NCBI GenBank assembly: GCA_950295325.1 | Contig: OX485807.1 | Location: forward strand, 19,751,666-19,811,665 | Length of the DNA: 60,000 bases | Reading direction: 5' to 3' | Source of the DNA: Polytrichum commune | Lineage: Eukaryota; Streptophyta; Polytrichopsida; Polytrichales; Polytrichaceae | Shown here: in pieces, positions 24,632 to 36,049 of the stretch | Numbering within the stretch: the stretch's first letter is position 1 | Layout of the letters: the number at the start of each line of letters is the position of its first letter | Notes under the pieces: generated by a model | Databases searched by the model: none | What the model saw: only the letters and a program-made list of their open reading frames with translations | Told to the model about the DNA's origin: nothing | Translations under genes and position numbers: made by a program

Positions 24632-27600
24632 TCATTCACAAGTAAGTTCTCGTCGCTTGTACCGCACCATCACATTCCCTTTGATGCCCACCACCATGGC
24701 ATTCCAGTCAATCTCAGGAAAGGGACCAACCAGTTCAAACTCAAAACGACGGAGCAGAATACTCCATATGGTCTTGACCTGCAATTATTCCAACACTCAA
24801 ATCAGCTACCTAAACAGCAACATCAATCATCATCAATCAGAGCATTAGTCAATTTCACCACAGGAAAATCAGCTGAACGAGTTGAAAGGGTGTCAGCTCC
24901 AGAGGCAAATAGTGACAAGTGAGATCGTTCTCCAAAAAATTGAGAACTACAGTAAACATCTGATGGTTTGCCCACACTATTAATCATAAACCCACACTAT
25001 TGTCTTGCAATCACTGGCTGGCAACCAGAGAGGGTGTCATATGACACCTGGTGCTATATGACAAGTCATGAAGACCACTCTAATTTTTTAATTTTTATGC
25101 TGCACTAAATCAATTAGCACACTAGCTGAACCCTCCATACAGAATTGAATGTCCTCACAGTCTGCCCCCAAATCTCCAAAAACTGTGATGGCCACCTATG
25201 GCGTATACATGTATCCAACATAGAGAGTATTTCACTAAATATCACACTGCTAACCATCTGGGTAAAGCTATCAAGGTCCTGGGTGACTTGAAAACAATCT
25301 GCATCATGAAAAGATATGGAACCGATAACTTGAGAAACATAAAAACCAAGTTCTACATCCAATATGCCTGTTTGAACATATGCCCAGACTCAACCACATT
25401 CCAAGAATCTCAAGTACTAACCTGCATGTAGGCAAATGTCTCTCCAAGGCAGCCATGTCTACCACCACCAAAAGATGTGTATGAAAATTGGCCTGCTTTT
25501 ACATCCTCCTCATTGCCAGGGGCAAACCTATCAGGGTTGAATGTGTCTGGGTCTTTGTAGATATATGGCAGGCGATTCGCAAATGCCGGTGATGTTGCTA
25601 CAATATGTCCTTTTGGAATCGTATAGTTGTGGCCTTCTTTAGTTGTCACGGAGAAATCACTGTGATTATATCGAAGCAGCATGATTAGTGGAGGATGTAG
25701 ACGAAGTGCCTCCTTCATTGACCGATGGAGGGCATTCATCTCACAAAGAACATCATAGTCAAGATGGCTCCCATGACGCCTCATGATTTCCTTTTGTTCC
25801 TCAATGACTGGGGGCATGAACTGCTTGTGACTGCAAAAAAAAAAAGGATCGGATTTTTCTTGGTTAGTGTGATACTCATGTATGGTGCCGTCTTCATAGT
25901 ACAAAAAGCCAAATTCCACATATGTTAACTAGGACATTGTTCCATTCTTGAAAACTCCTCCGTTCCATCATGCAGGAACAAACCATAAAGAAATTCTTCA
26001 GTAAGTGATTGAATAAACCTGGTGATCTTATAATCCTCGCCGCACAGTTGCAGCTATTCTGCTTACACATACCACACCCAAGAGAAAAAACTGAATATTC
26101 GGATGCAACTTCTCACCTCATCAAATATGAGCCTGTCCATGTGGAGGTGATGGAACTGGTGTGCTGCCCTGCAAAGAGAGCTGCAATCAACAGACCTGTG
26201 CATTCCTCCTCAGTTGTAGACCGTCCCAATGAACGATACTTAGAGTCCATGAAAGCCTGGAGCATGTCAGGTTCCGACTTTCCAGAAGCTTTGCGGGCCC
26301 TTATGATGGCTGAAAATATTCCTGCCAGTTCCTTCCGTGCCCTGTCAAAGGGTTACAAACGATTGCCTCACTTAGTTTCACAAGAGAATGTATGAACCCA
26401 TTGTACAATGCCCCTGTGAGGGTACATCTAATACACCTCGGAGAATTTATGGAACCCTACAAGGAATACATATACAGGCAAAGGATTTCATCAAACCCAC
26501 AAACATGAGGAAGTAACCTTAAGATACAATATCACTGAGTGGAAAGGGGATGACAGCCAACCTGTCACGACGGTTGTGGGCAGGAATTGGGAGGTACGGA
26601 AACATAACACTGAGTGGTAGCATGCCATTGTCAAGGTCATGAAACAATGAGCTCACTTTCTCAAGGTTGTTGTTACGAACTTCTTGTCCTAACAGACATC
26701 GACTGGCAGTATTGATGATAAGCTGCTCCAGTTCTGCCTTCAGATCAACTTCTCCCTCATTCTCCCACTTTGCAAAAAACATCTGCATTCACTACCTCTC
26801 AGTATAGAGAACCTTCAAATTACAGCCATTTAACACTCACATCTGATTGCCATTACCGTCACTTAATCTATGGACTTGCTACAATTGACAACTGAAAATT
26901 CTACTCAATCAGGCCTGGAAATATAACTTCGGAACAGAAAGAAGTTGCTGATTATCATGGGCAATGTGGCACTTTTCATTTTACTTCTGCTCATATATTA
27001 GGTGATTAGCTCGAACCTGATGTTTCAAACTGTTTGATTGAAACATTTTGATGAACTGGTACGGGACAACTAGATTATTGCATTCGAACACTCAAGAACC
27101 ACACTAAATAAGACAGGTGCCCAAATCCTGGGCGTCTTGATGCCGTGGAGGCAATAATTCATGTTCAGAGGGAGCCATGTTGCGGATGATGGCATAGATC
27201 AACAACTTTCTCATCCTCTGAAACACATGGACGAAGTACGAAAGCGGGTTGCAAGCGTCCATACAACACAACTGTACAGACCAGTGGAGCTCCAACAAAC
27301 GTAAACAGCTGGGGGAGAAAGGAAAGAAAGAAGGAATTAAAAATTAAATTATTTAAAATTAAAAACACACACACAAGCGCGTACCTCAGCTTCCTCAACC
27401 ATCATCTCCACATAGCTCTTCAGGCGTTTCACCGTCAGAGCTTCGGTGAAGAAGCGATACTGTTCCATGCGCACCGAGTAGTCCACATCAAAAACCACTC
27501 CTGGTCCAAACGTTGGCACATTGAACTGATACACCTGTGAGGAGCAGACCACAAGCTCAGGAACGCAGTCCAGTCCCTCATCTCCCTGTGATGCATCCAC

Positions 27601-28805
27601 ATGCGGCGACAACAATACACGACAGTATGGTCTAACATGGCATGATTATTGCATTTTCATTTCCCTCCTCCACCTACTTGGCTACTAATATTTAAGAACA
27701 AGGTCTGCCTGTTTCTTTTTGAAGTGAAAGATTAAAAAACTGTCCAGTTTCACATCTCATTGTGCATCCACATGCGACAACAATACATGGCAGCATGGAC
27801 TAACGTCGAATGAAAGTTTTATTTCCCTCCTCCAAGGTCTGCCACATTGTTTTCCGTGAAAGATGGATAAATCGGTCCCAGTTCCAATTACCATTGTGAT
27901 GCATCCACATCCGTCAACAACAACACACGCCAGCATGGTCTACCAGAGTGCATGCTTAATTTTCATTTCCCCCCTCCACCCACCAGCTACTACTACTTAA
28001 CAACAAGGTCTGCCACATTTGTTTTTCAGTGAAAGATGGAGAAAGCTGTCGAGTTCTTCGTCTCATTGTGCATCCAGATGCGACAACAATACACGGGACA
28101 TTGTTTTCAGTGAAAGATGGAGAAAGCAGTCGTGTTCCTCGTCTCATTGTGCATCCATATGCGACAACAATACACGGGAGATCGTTTTCAGTGAAAGATG
28201 GAGAAAGAAGTCGTGTTCCTCGTCTCATTGTGCATCCATATGCGACAACAATACACGGGACATCGTTTTCAGTGAAAGATGGAGAAAGCAGTCGAGTTCC
28301 TCGTCTCATCGTGCACCCAGATCCGACAACAATACACGGGACATTGTTTTCAGTGAGAGATGGAGAACCGCCACTCAATCACATGGGGCCAATTGCTGTC
28401 ATCGAGGAAAACATGCAACAAGAAACCATCTACACTTGGGACGTGGTCACGACATTTGTTCGCTACCTCTCTCTGGCTCAGGTCCGATTCTTGCGCTTTG
28501 AAAAAATGGGCAGAAACCTCCGGCCCAACGAGGAAGGTGATATTGCGAGTGAGAATCTTGACAGTGAAAACACTGCCGAGACGCCCGTACTGCTCCCGTA
28601 GCAACACCACGGGACCCTTGATGAACTTGAGCAAGCCGCCTACAAAAGGCACGGCCGTGTCCACCACCGGTGGCAGATTCTTCCTGCTCCTCGCCACTCG
28701 CAGGATCGCATAGCCCACCAGCGCAGCCAGTAGCAACGTCCCCGCAAACACCCACACACTCCCTGCCTTCGCCCCTACTGCTACCACAACCGCCTCCCCT
28801 TCCAT
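24632..28805 (-). CDS. CYP51: Sterol 14-alpha-demethylase (CYP51), six exons
   Basis: Endoplasmic-reticulum cytochrome P450 that removes the 14-alpha-methyl group of obtusifoliol in plant sterol synthesis. Exons: 28805-28467, 27534-27385, 26782-26562, 26341-26117, 25830-25422 and 24778-24632. All junctions are GT-AG, phases agree, and they give 496 residues (Arabidopsis CYP51G1 has 488). A membrane anchor lies near residues 12-30. CYP51 substrate signature YQFNVPTFGPGVVFD 115-129; I-helix GQHTSS 295-300; ExxR 352-355; FNPDRF 409-414; haem loop FGGGRHGCLGE with Cys439. I start at the Met opening MEGEAVVV; an in-frame Met 25 codons upstream (28880) would add an unlikely Arg/Glu-rich leader. There are no lesions, so it should be functional. 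Intron 1 (932 bp) is built of tandem repeats. Confidence 0.96.
27590..28355. repeat. Tandem repeat array filling CYP51 intron 1
   Basis: Units share 'gcatccacatgcgacaacaatacac' followed by 'gtctgccacattgttttcagtgaaagatgg'. The word 'gcatcc' falls at 27593, 27764, 27901, 28070 and then every 81 bp. The last four units (28031-28354) are nearly identical 81-mers; the earlier ones are longer (137-171 bp) and diverged. Because 81 is a multiple of three, long artefactual frames open on both strands. Confidence 0.9.
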
Positions 28806-29206
28806 AGCTACCCAACAAACCAATAACTCCCCCCGCACAAGCTCCCACACCCTGCAGCGATCCCTAACCCCAGCCACCACGAGCTATTTGTCCCCCCAAC
28901 AGCCCATGGTGGCGATGACTCAGCGACGTACACTCCCTATGCTGCAATGGCAAAGGAAGATGGCTCCATCGGCTGCGAGGATGGAAGAGTCTCCTTCGGA
29001 ACAGGGCGAGTATTCTAAGCAAGTGCAGGTGGATCCGTGCAGGCAGCGGAGCAGGGAAAGGGAAGTGGCCAGTTGGGCCAGCCACTAAGGAAATGAACCA
29101 GTGGGGCCAGGCCTTAACCCCCACATTTGCCCAGGAGCGCAACACCACTCTAACAGCTTACTTAACTTTTCTCCTACTTTGGCTCCGGATTCATCCTTCT
29201 CAACTA

Positions 29207-29811
29207 CAGTCTACCCTCTATAAATGTTAACCCTCGGGAGTGGATCAAAGTTAACATTTATAGAGGTGTTAACAGTTAACAATTATAAAATTACTTTTTT
29301 GAGCAATATACAAATCTTAACATTTATAAATATAAGCAATTGTGAAGAGTCCTTGTGAGAGAATACCATTCATAAAATTGCAAACCCAATCAAAACTTTA
29401 TTCAATATCAAGTTTACAAATCACGGGTGAAGTACGAATCAATGGTTCTTTGGTGAGATTCATCTGCATGCACAACTTGCAAATATTTCTCAATCTACAC
29501 CAACAAACCCACATACTTGGACACATCACATGAACGTGATTCCATGTACCTTCTAATGATACCAAAACTAGATTGCAAGTCACTATAAGATGGAATGGGT
29601 TCCACCTCACACTCCTCTCCCTCACAATCATATTATGGTTGTATTTCATTCGTTAACATTTATAGAGTCAAATTTACAAAGAAGGGAGTACCATTTTGTT
29701 AACAGTTAACACGTTTAACATTTATAGTGTGCAATATGTGGGGAGTAGAAGAAAGTTAACATTTAGAGAGGGTTAACACTTATAGGTGTAACATTTATAG
29801 AGGGTGGACTG
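29207..29811. mobile_element. Pogo/Emigrant-like non-autonomous element
   Basis: 605 bp flanked by TA (29205-29206, 29812-29813). Terminal inverted repeats agree at 22 of 23 positions, beginning CAGTCTACCCTCTATAAATG on one end and CAGTCCACCCTCTATAAATG on the other. These closely resemble the Emigrant/Lemi pogo-type ends (CAGTAAAACCTCTATAAATT). The 'taacatttatag' word is repeated several times inside. No transposase. Confidence 0.85.
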
Positions 29812-29822
29812 TATACTACTAA

Positions 29823-30208
29823 GAGCATCTCCACCCTTGGGCAGAAAGGCAAGCTCTCGAAATGCGCTTTGAAGGGCTCCAAGCATGCACTAAATTTTTT
29901 TTAGGGTGGCACTCCCCCACCGTTACTTGCATACTGGCTCTTCAAGCCGAAAAATTGTCAGGAATATTCCCTGTAATGCTCATCATTCCCAAAAGTGGCA
30001 CGATTCACTGAATCGCAAGTGGATGAGGCCCCGGAATGTGGGCACAGCAAGAGCAACGCTCACCCGATAGGATAGTGAGTGGAGCCGGAAGTTTGAAGAG
30101 CCCTGGCAATCAAGGCCTTGGTGTTGGGGAGGGGTGGGGCATGTTTTTCTCCAAGGCCGCGTTAAAGGGCTTGCCAAGTCCCTTTAACGCGGCACGGTGG
30201 AGATGCTC
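29823..30208. mobile_element. Harbinger-like MITE with TAA target site, second copy type
   Basis: 386 bp. Ends GAGCATCTCCACC and its inverse are flanked by TAA at 29820-29822 and 30209-30211. It is related at its tips, but not inside, to the element at 22366. It abuts the pogo-like element at 29207. Confidence 0.8.
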
Positions 30209-30237
30209 TAAGTTAGCTTATCACCAGGGCAACTGGG

Positions 30238-30720
30238 ACGCCCTAACCTCCGTAATATCAACCCTCCATAATGTCACACACTCTCTAATATCCCAAAACC
30301 CTAGGGAACGCATGTTTGTAGTTCAAATCTCGCTCCTTATTGTCACATTTCCTCCTCTTATATCACAAAATCTGTCATTGATGCAAACCACCCAAGAAAT
30401 CAGCCCACACCCTCGCATTGTCCCATGTGCAACATGTGGAGTGCCACCTTCTTATTCTTATTCCTCTTATGCCACTTGTCGAATGTTGGTGCATGCATCC
30501 GGCACAACACCCGAGAAGGCCAGGTGGAGTAGGCCACGCTAGTGTACGTAGGTGACGGAAGAACGAATTTAAATCGTCCTCACATCTCCTTTGTGTTATT
30601 CCATGATGTCACATGCTACACTAGCTCGATAGTATCATGCATCCATGTTAACACTACAAAACCCCGTAATATCACGTGCACTTTGGTCGCCGCGGGTGTG
30701 ATACTATGGAGTTTAGAGTG
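30238..30720. repeat. Degenerate TIR element
   Basis: The left word CCCTAACCTCCGTAATATCA and the inverse of the right end (CTCTAAACTCCATAGTATCA) match at most positions and resemble the CACCCTAACCTTGATAATAT ends of the 34839 element. The TA target site is clear only at the right. Interior has no gene. Confidence 0.4.
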
Positions 30721-30912
30721 TAGAGGGTTTGGCCGGCTTTTGGGATTGATGGTCGCAAAGCAGCGAGTCATTGCAAGTGGAAGTGGAAGAGGAATGTTAC
30801 AGTGCCATATAATGGCAGTGGTTGCATGGTGACTGACTGCATATATATGACCTCCGAGGTGAGAGTACTTATTATTATAATATTCCTCAGGGCAAACTGC
30901 ATGGTGCAAGTA

Positions 30913-31060
30913 CAGTCTAGCCTCATTAATACGACACATTCTTGCGAGACCAAACTTCTTGGCCCAATACTCCCTCTTTTATACGACCAATGGCACTCGT
31001 TAATGCGACGTTTAGAGTCCCCGGTTTGTCATATGAAAGGAGGTAGGTAAGGCTAAAATT
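30913..31060. repeat. Truncated copy of the 14633 pogo-like family
   Basis: Begins after TA with CAGTCTAGCCTCATTAATAC and follows the inverse of the right half of the 14633 copy ('tgcgagaccaaacttcttgg', 'ctcccttttatacgac'-type words), then stops. Confidence 0.6.
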
Positions 31061-31236
31061 TGTTTCATCTATGTCATTTATATTTAAAATACATCCATTT
31101 TCACTTGGGAACTACTTGGGAACTTCACTTATCATTGGGAACTTGCTGAGAATTAGGGTGACCGGTGTAAAATGGACATGATTAGGGTTAGTGTGGGCTC
31201 CTGCCTAGTATGTTGCCTTGTACATGGTTGATATAG

Positions 31237-31372
31237 TATCAAGAAGAAGAACTCCGGTCTCCGGAGGAGGCTGGAGTGAATAAAGTGTTTGTTCGTAGAA
31301 CATCCTAGGCCATGCCTTACGGCAGTGGCGTTGGATGTAAAACTACTTCGCCCCTTGCAGGACGTCGACACT
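31237..31372. repeat. Dispersed repeat, copy 2
   Basis: Matches 22205-22355 in the same orientation ('gaagaactccggtctcc', 'ataaagtgtttgttcg', 'gttggatgtaaaacta'). Confidence 0.5.
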
Positions 31373-31800
31373 ATAGTTAATAACTAATAGTAACTTTCGG
31401 TAGCCGGGTATTATGCATGGGCCGTGTGTTGGGGTAGTTAGCGGGGGCGAGATCTATTATTGGGTTGGGAATTTTATTCCTTCATGGAGGTTCTTGGAGA
31501 TCATTAATAGATTGTCGGTTTTCTAGCCTTCGTTTATGGACTAATATGGAGTGTGCATATTGTGTGGCAATTATGTTAATTTGTTTAAACATATTTTTTA
31601 TTTTCGTGATTGGGAGTGTGAACGTTGTTTCCAATTTTTTCATGGATGGGATATGTGTTGTGCCTCTTGCTCTTGCGGCTAGTACCATGAGTGGGGCTAC
31701 GTTCCAACCCTTTGTTATGATGTTGTTTATGAGTGGTTGATATTTTATGATTTTTCTTTCCAGAGTTTTAGTGGCGAACCTATCATTGCAGTATGTGAAT

Positions 31801-32960
31801 TCAATAAATTGTATGGTGATAGCAGGTGTAGGGGTTTCTGGGGGGGGGGGTTTGGTTATGCGGATGACCTATGATGCATAGCATGTCCGGTTTGAGCCTA
31901 GCATTACAATGACATCTTTGAGTATCGCATGTGCATGGGAGTAGCCATGTGGGGACTGTATTTTCTTGGGGGAGTTCGTTATGCGTTCCTGCATTCATTA
32001 ATGTATAATGTCTTGATACTTGAGTTGATAGGATGAGTTTGCATATTTCCCATACCGCTTTGTTATGTCTTTTTGTTATGAGTGCATGGATGTGTTGTTG
32101 TTGGCATTTAAGTAGTACGTGTAGCCATGTGTCCGCATCTGTTGAGTTACAGATAGGACATGTTTTCGATGGGAAGGCTTCTCTGCCAGAGAAGAGTTGC
32201 TTACGGACGTGACCCATGTATTGTCTAGTTCGGAATTTTATTAAGCATGTTTTTTGTTTATCTGTAATGACAGGATTTGTCCAAAAGTCATTTGATAGTA
32301 TTTTATCTATGTCGTCGTTTTCTAGCCATTTGTGCAATTGGTGTGTTTGGTTTGCTATGATTGTTAGGTTGTGTTCATTGTCATGTTTGAGAATGTGTTT
32401 ACTAAGGTGCCTAATGGGGCCTTTATCAGGTGTTTCTTGCATGGAGTACCACGAGTCTTTTTGTAAGTAGTATGGTGTAGGATGTGCATGCTCGTATGGG
32501 GTTGTGGCGTCTTTGTGGACTAACTCGCATCCTCGTTTGGCTAGTGTATCTGCTTGGTCATTCCCTCCTATGTTTGTGTGGGCTTTTATTTTGTGGAGTA
32601 TGGTGGTTTGTGTGCGGGATATTAACATTTTAATCATGCTTTTTAAGATTTTTTTATCCGGGTGACTGTTATGACTAGTTGGGTGTTTGTTTTGGGTATT
32701 TAGGAGGTATAGGATGTTTAGGCAATCTGTGAATATGTGGGCTGGTTCATTTCGGTATGTTGTAGTGAGGAGTTGTAAAGTGTGGTGTATGGCCATCATT
32801 TCGGCTCTCAGAATATTTTGTAGGCCCGGTAATCTTCTTGTGATTTTTAGGTTCTTGAAAGGGTTGTAAATACCATATCCGGCTTTTTCACGTCTCCATT
32901 ATCCATTGCTTATTTGTTTGGGTGGTTTGAATGACCCGTCCGTGTAGTAACAATATTGGG
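31801..32960 (-). pseudogene. LINE RNase H domain and C-terminal zinc-knuckle-like motif
   Basis: All four RNase H acidic motifs are readable: YTDGS (about 32940), RAEMMAI, FTDC and NDQAD (within KAHTNIGGNDQADTLAKRG). They would cleave the RNA strand of RNA:DNA hybrids. Past it, CPICNSTDADTWLHVLLKC forms a CCHC-like motif as in plant LINE C-termini. A TAA interrupts the frame between the first and second motifs, near 32900. The final stretch is His/Pro-rich and ends at 31801. Confidence 0.8.
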
Positions 32961-33312
32961 GTGGGTATTTAAGCGGTATGCATTGTTCAGGGTTGATATT
33001 CCATTTGTTGGTTTGGATTTGAATGGTTGGCGGAGGGGGGGGGGGGTGGGTATGTGAGTTTAGTCCATTTTGTATTGTGGTTTACTAAAGTGTCTAATGG
33101 AGTTGGTGGTGCAATTTGGCTAAACATTTCGGGGATTTGTAGTGTGTTAGCAATATCTATCATTTATTGAGTATATGTCGTTGTTCCTATGGGTGTATCT
33201 TTATGGTGTATGCATAGTATTTGTAAGGCGCGACTTTCTGTTCTAGGTTCAATCCTTAGTTATGGGGGAATTGTTGGTTCCTCGTAGGTGATGGTATCCG
33301 CTTTGAAGTGGG

Positions 33313-33843
33313 CTATAACATGTGAATATGGGAAGGGCCCATTGTAAGGATTAGGGTTGTGGTACCAGTTTCGTCTGGCATTACTAGTATTGTGATAGAG
33401 TTGGAGGCGTTTTTGGCTGCTAGGCGAGCCCAGTGTAGGGCTTGTTGAGTTTCGGTGTCTGTATGTGGGTGGGCATAGTCGTTACCATGCCATTTGTGAT
33501 GAAATGTTTTTCCAACTGATCCAAATACTTCATCTCTAGGAAATGGGGAGTGGAATTGCATGAGTGTTGTGGGGCATGTTACTGGTGATGAGAAATATGA
33601 GTGTGTGATTTGGAATGTGTTTATGAAGTTTTCAATGATAGCATTTGGGAGTGTGTATTGCGAGAGATTGAGGGGGTCATTTTTTGGAGTTTTATATTTA
33701 TATCTTTGGTATAGCCATGCTACTTCTGTTTCGAATGGTTGGGTGGGGGGCTCTAGGTTGTGTGGTCTATTTAGTGCCAAGTGGTATTGGTCCCATAGCC
33801 ATTTTAGTCTTGTTTCAGGAATGGAGATCAAATGTCGACCCAT
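33313..33843 (-). pseudogene. LINE segment resembling PCIF1-type adenine methyltransferase
   Basis: A 176-codon frame between the reverse transcriptase and RNase H. It contains YFSSPVTC, FHSPFPRDEVFGSVG, then GNDYAHPHTDTETQQALHWARLA and ITILVMPDE. Order and spacing recall the PCIF1 family (SP-x-C...F.SPFPD...FGS.G...NPPF...I.FIP.W), RNA cap-adjacent adenosine methyltransferases. At the position of the catalytic N/D-P-P-F/W motif the copy reads AHPHT, so this copy, at least, is probably inactive. The similarity is by eye and needs profile confirmation; an unrelated LINE linker domain is the alternative. Confidence 0.45.
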
Positions 33844-34232
33844 GTTATCGTATATATGTGCGGTATCATAGTGGGTTTGGATAGTATATTGTGTGCAGGT
33901 GATATCATCTTCTGGGTTGCATTCATTGATGTGTATGTGGCATAGAGGTATGGTTTGTGGTGGGGGGATATACCTGGTATCTCTTATTTGTTCTTGATTG
34001 AAGTTTGTGTTTAGTATATTAGTGTAGTGTTGGTGTTGTTTTCGAGTGTAGTATTGTGTAAGTAGTAAAATGTTATGATTTATGGCGTTTTGGTTGTTCT
34101 AGGGAGACAATTCTTTTTGGGGTAGCCACTTGTAGTATGTTACTTCATTTGGAAGTATCCATTGACATAGGTAGGATGTGTATTTTTTTGTTATTTTGTA
34201 TTTGTCTATGTACTCGCATGAACGGTCGTTCT

Positions 34233-34836
34233 TTATGTTGTGTATGGGAAATGTGTTGGGTCTTTGAGTATATGTGGGGGTGGTTTTGGATGTTCCAATG
34301 ATAGTGGGGGTGGCAATTGGGTATGGTGTTCTTGTGGCCTTATGTGTTCGTTTTGATTTAGTATTCTATATTCGTTTTTTAGGGCGTTTGGTGTTGAATG
34401 AGTTGGGCACGGATGTGTGCATTGTGGAAGGCATGTTGGGTCACATAATAGTTTTCTAGCATATTCTAGTGCATTTTTCTCTATTTTTGTGGGTTTATTG
34501 TAATGAATTTTAAATTCGCCGTTGTTCATGAGGTGTGTTCCATTGTGGCATGTTATATGTTTTAGTTCAAATATGTTATGTAATATTAGTTTGTGGAGGT
34601 ATTTTAGGGATAGTTTTGGCGTTGGGATATTTCTTGCTTGTAGCATCCATTGTGTTTCTAATGATGTGGGGGTGAGGTGAAAATTTTCAAGAGTACTTTT
34701 AAGGTGGATTCCGCTTGTCTTTTTCAGTAGGAACAGGGATCTCGTGATTGGTGATCTCGTACAATCGTGTGGTGAGATACGTGTTAAGTTTTGGGCCCCT
34801 TTGTGTTTGGCAAGTATGTGTTGTATCAATCCTTTA
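34233..34836 (-). pseudogene. LINE linker between reverse transcriptase and the methyltransferase-like segment
   Basis: An A/C-rich frame (from YKGLIQHILAKHKG to the stop at 34233) with a Cys/His cluster (CDPTCLPQCTHPCPTH). No domain is recognised. The 34839 pogo-like element interrupts its upstream end, separating it from the reverse transcriptase. Confidence 0.55.
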
Positions 34837-34838
34837 TA

Positions 34839-35963
34839 CACCCTAACCTTGATAATATCACACTTGTTAATAGAACACCTTGATATTGTCACCTAAAAGT
34901 TTGAAACCGATTTCCATAGTGTAAAACTCCCTCGTTATTATCACTATCACCCTTGATAATGTCACATTTGTTTTTCAAAATTTGTAGTGTAAGTGTGATA
35001 ATAACAAGTAACATGGATGAAAAAAGGCCGGATGGACAACAAATTCTATGGATGACATCGGCATCTTCACCTGCTTCCGCTTGAATCTTGGGTTCTTGAA
35101 TCTTGAATCTCATGTGCCGAAGAAGCAACGGTTTCTCTCGCAGCTCTGCCTGCATCATATGCTCTCTCCTCTCGCCGCTCCACACACTGCTCTGCCCCTC
35201 ATCTTCTTGCTGCTCTCCTCAACAAATTGCTGCATCCACAAGGTTTCTTCCTAAATGGTACTTTTGAAGCTTTGAGGCTTGTTGAATCAGTTCGGTGTTG
35301 AAGACCTTGTAATTGATTTCTCTGTTTCAAACTTAGACTGCTGGCATTCATTTTGTGGCATTTTCAGAGAATTGCATTGTGAGGTGGAAGTTGATCAATC
35401 GGTGGTTCCTGAGGATTTTGTGGCTGCCGTTGAAGATGGCGCACACATGGTAAGCACCTTAGTTGCATTCCTTCAGTAGCCATTTCCAATGTCGATAAAT
35501 GCCTCTTAACCTTGAAGATTTAGAGTTGGTAAAACATTTCCGAGAAGCAATTTGCTGGAGCTGTATGCTTTTGCATTAGACACACCTTCAAGATTGTAAA
35601 TTCTAAGAAGTTTCATGATACATGACAAACTCATTAGAATTGGTGTTGCACATTTAACATCAACAAAACAATGTGACATTAGAAGCTTCTTTGTCTCTAG
35701 TGAGAGGTCTTTACCTGATCTGAATGACACATTATGATGTGCTCTTGTTGTTATTCACAATTTTGAATTAGATTTTACATTCAAAAACATTGAAGTCTCG
35801 TATTTGTTATTTTAAAAAAAATTGTAATTATATTTTGATTTTCTACATATTTTTTGATAATATCACATTATGCACAAAATGTGACATTATCAAGTATGTC
35901 ACACCTTGTTTATATCACACTTTTTGGTGAAACGGAGGGTGTGACATTATCAAGGTTAGGGTG
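34839..35963. mobile_element. Pogo-like TA-flanked element, 1.1 kb, inserted in the LINE
   Basis: Ends CACCCTAACCTTGATAATAT and its inverse are perfect over about 20 bp; TA duplication at 34837-34838 and 35964-35965. The core (35040-35480, plus strand) is less AT-rich and reads like exon pieces, e.g. FGVEDLVIDFSVSNLDCW and VDQSVVPEDFVAAVEDGAHM just before a GTAAGC donor-like site. No transposase motif was seen. It could be a gene-capturing non-autonomous element. Confidence 0.8.
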
Positions 35964-36049
35964 TATATTCTTCCTAGCCTACCTTTATCATTTAGGGCAT
36001 TTATGAGTTGTTATCCTATACAAGTTGTGTATGCATTTTTTAATGAGAA

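Noticed and set aside
28031-28354. CRISPR-like regular repeats
   Set aside because: Units are contiguous 81-mers without unique spacers, in an intron of a plant gene.
28029-28601. Long plus-strand frames (160 and 190 codons) and a minus-strand frame over CYP51 intron 1
   Set aside because: They are by-products of an 81-bp tandem repeat (a multiple of three) without domain content; they lie in the intron and over exon 1 of CYP51.
24632-28805. CYP51 as a pseudogene because it appears only as scattered frames
   Set aside because: All six exons join in phase with GT-AG introns and every catalytic motif is intact.
31465-31740. Membrane-protein-like plus-strand frame (91 residues)
   Set aside because: Hydrophobic translation of the T/G-rich antisense strand of the LINE tail; similar spurious frames occur all along the LINE.
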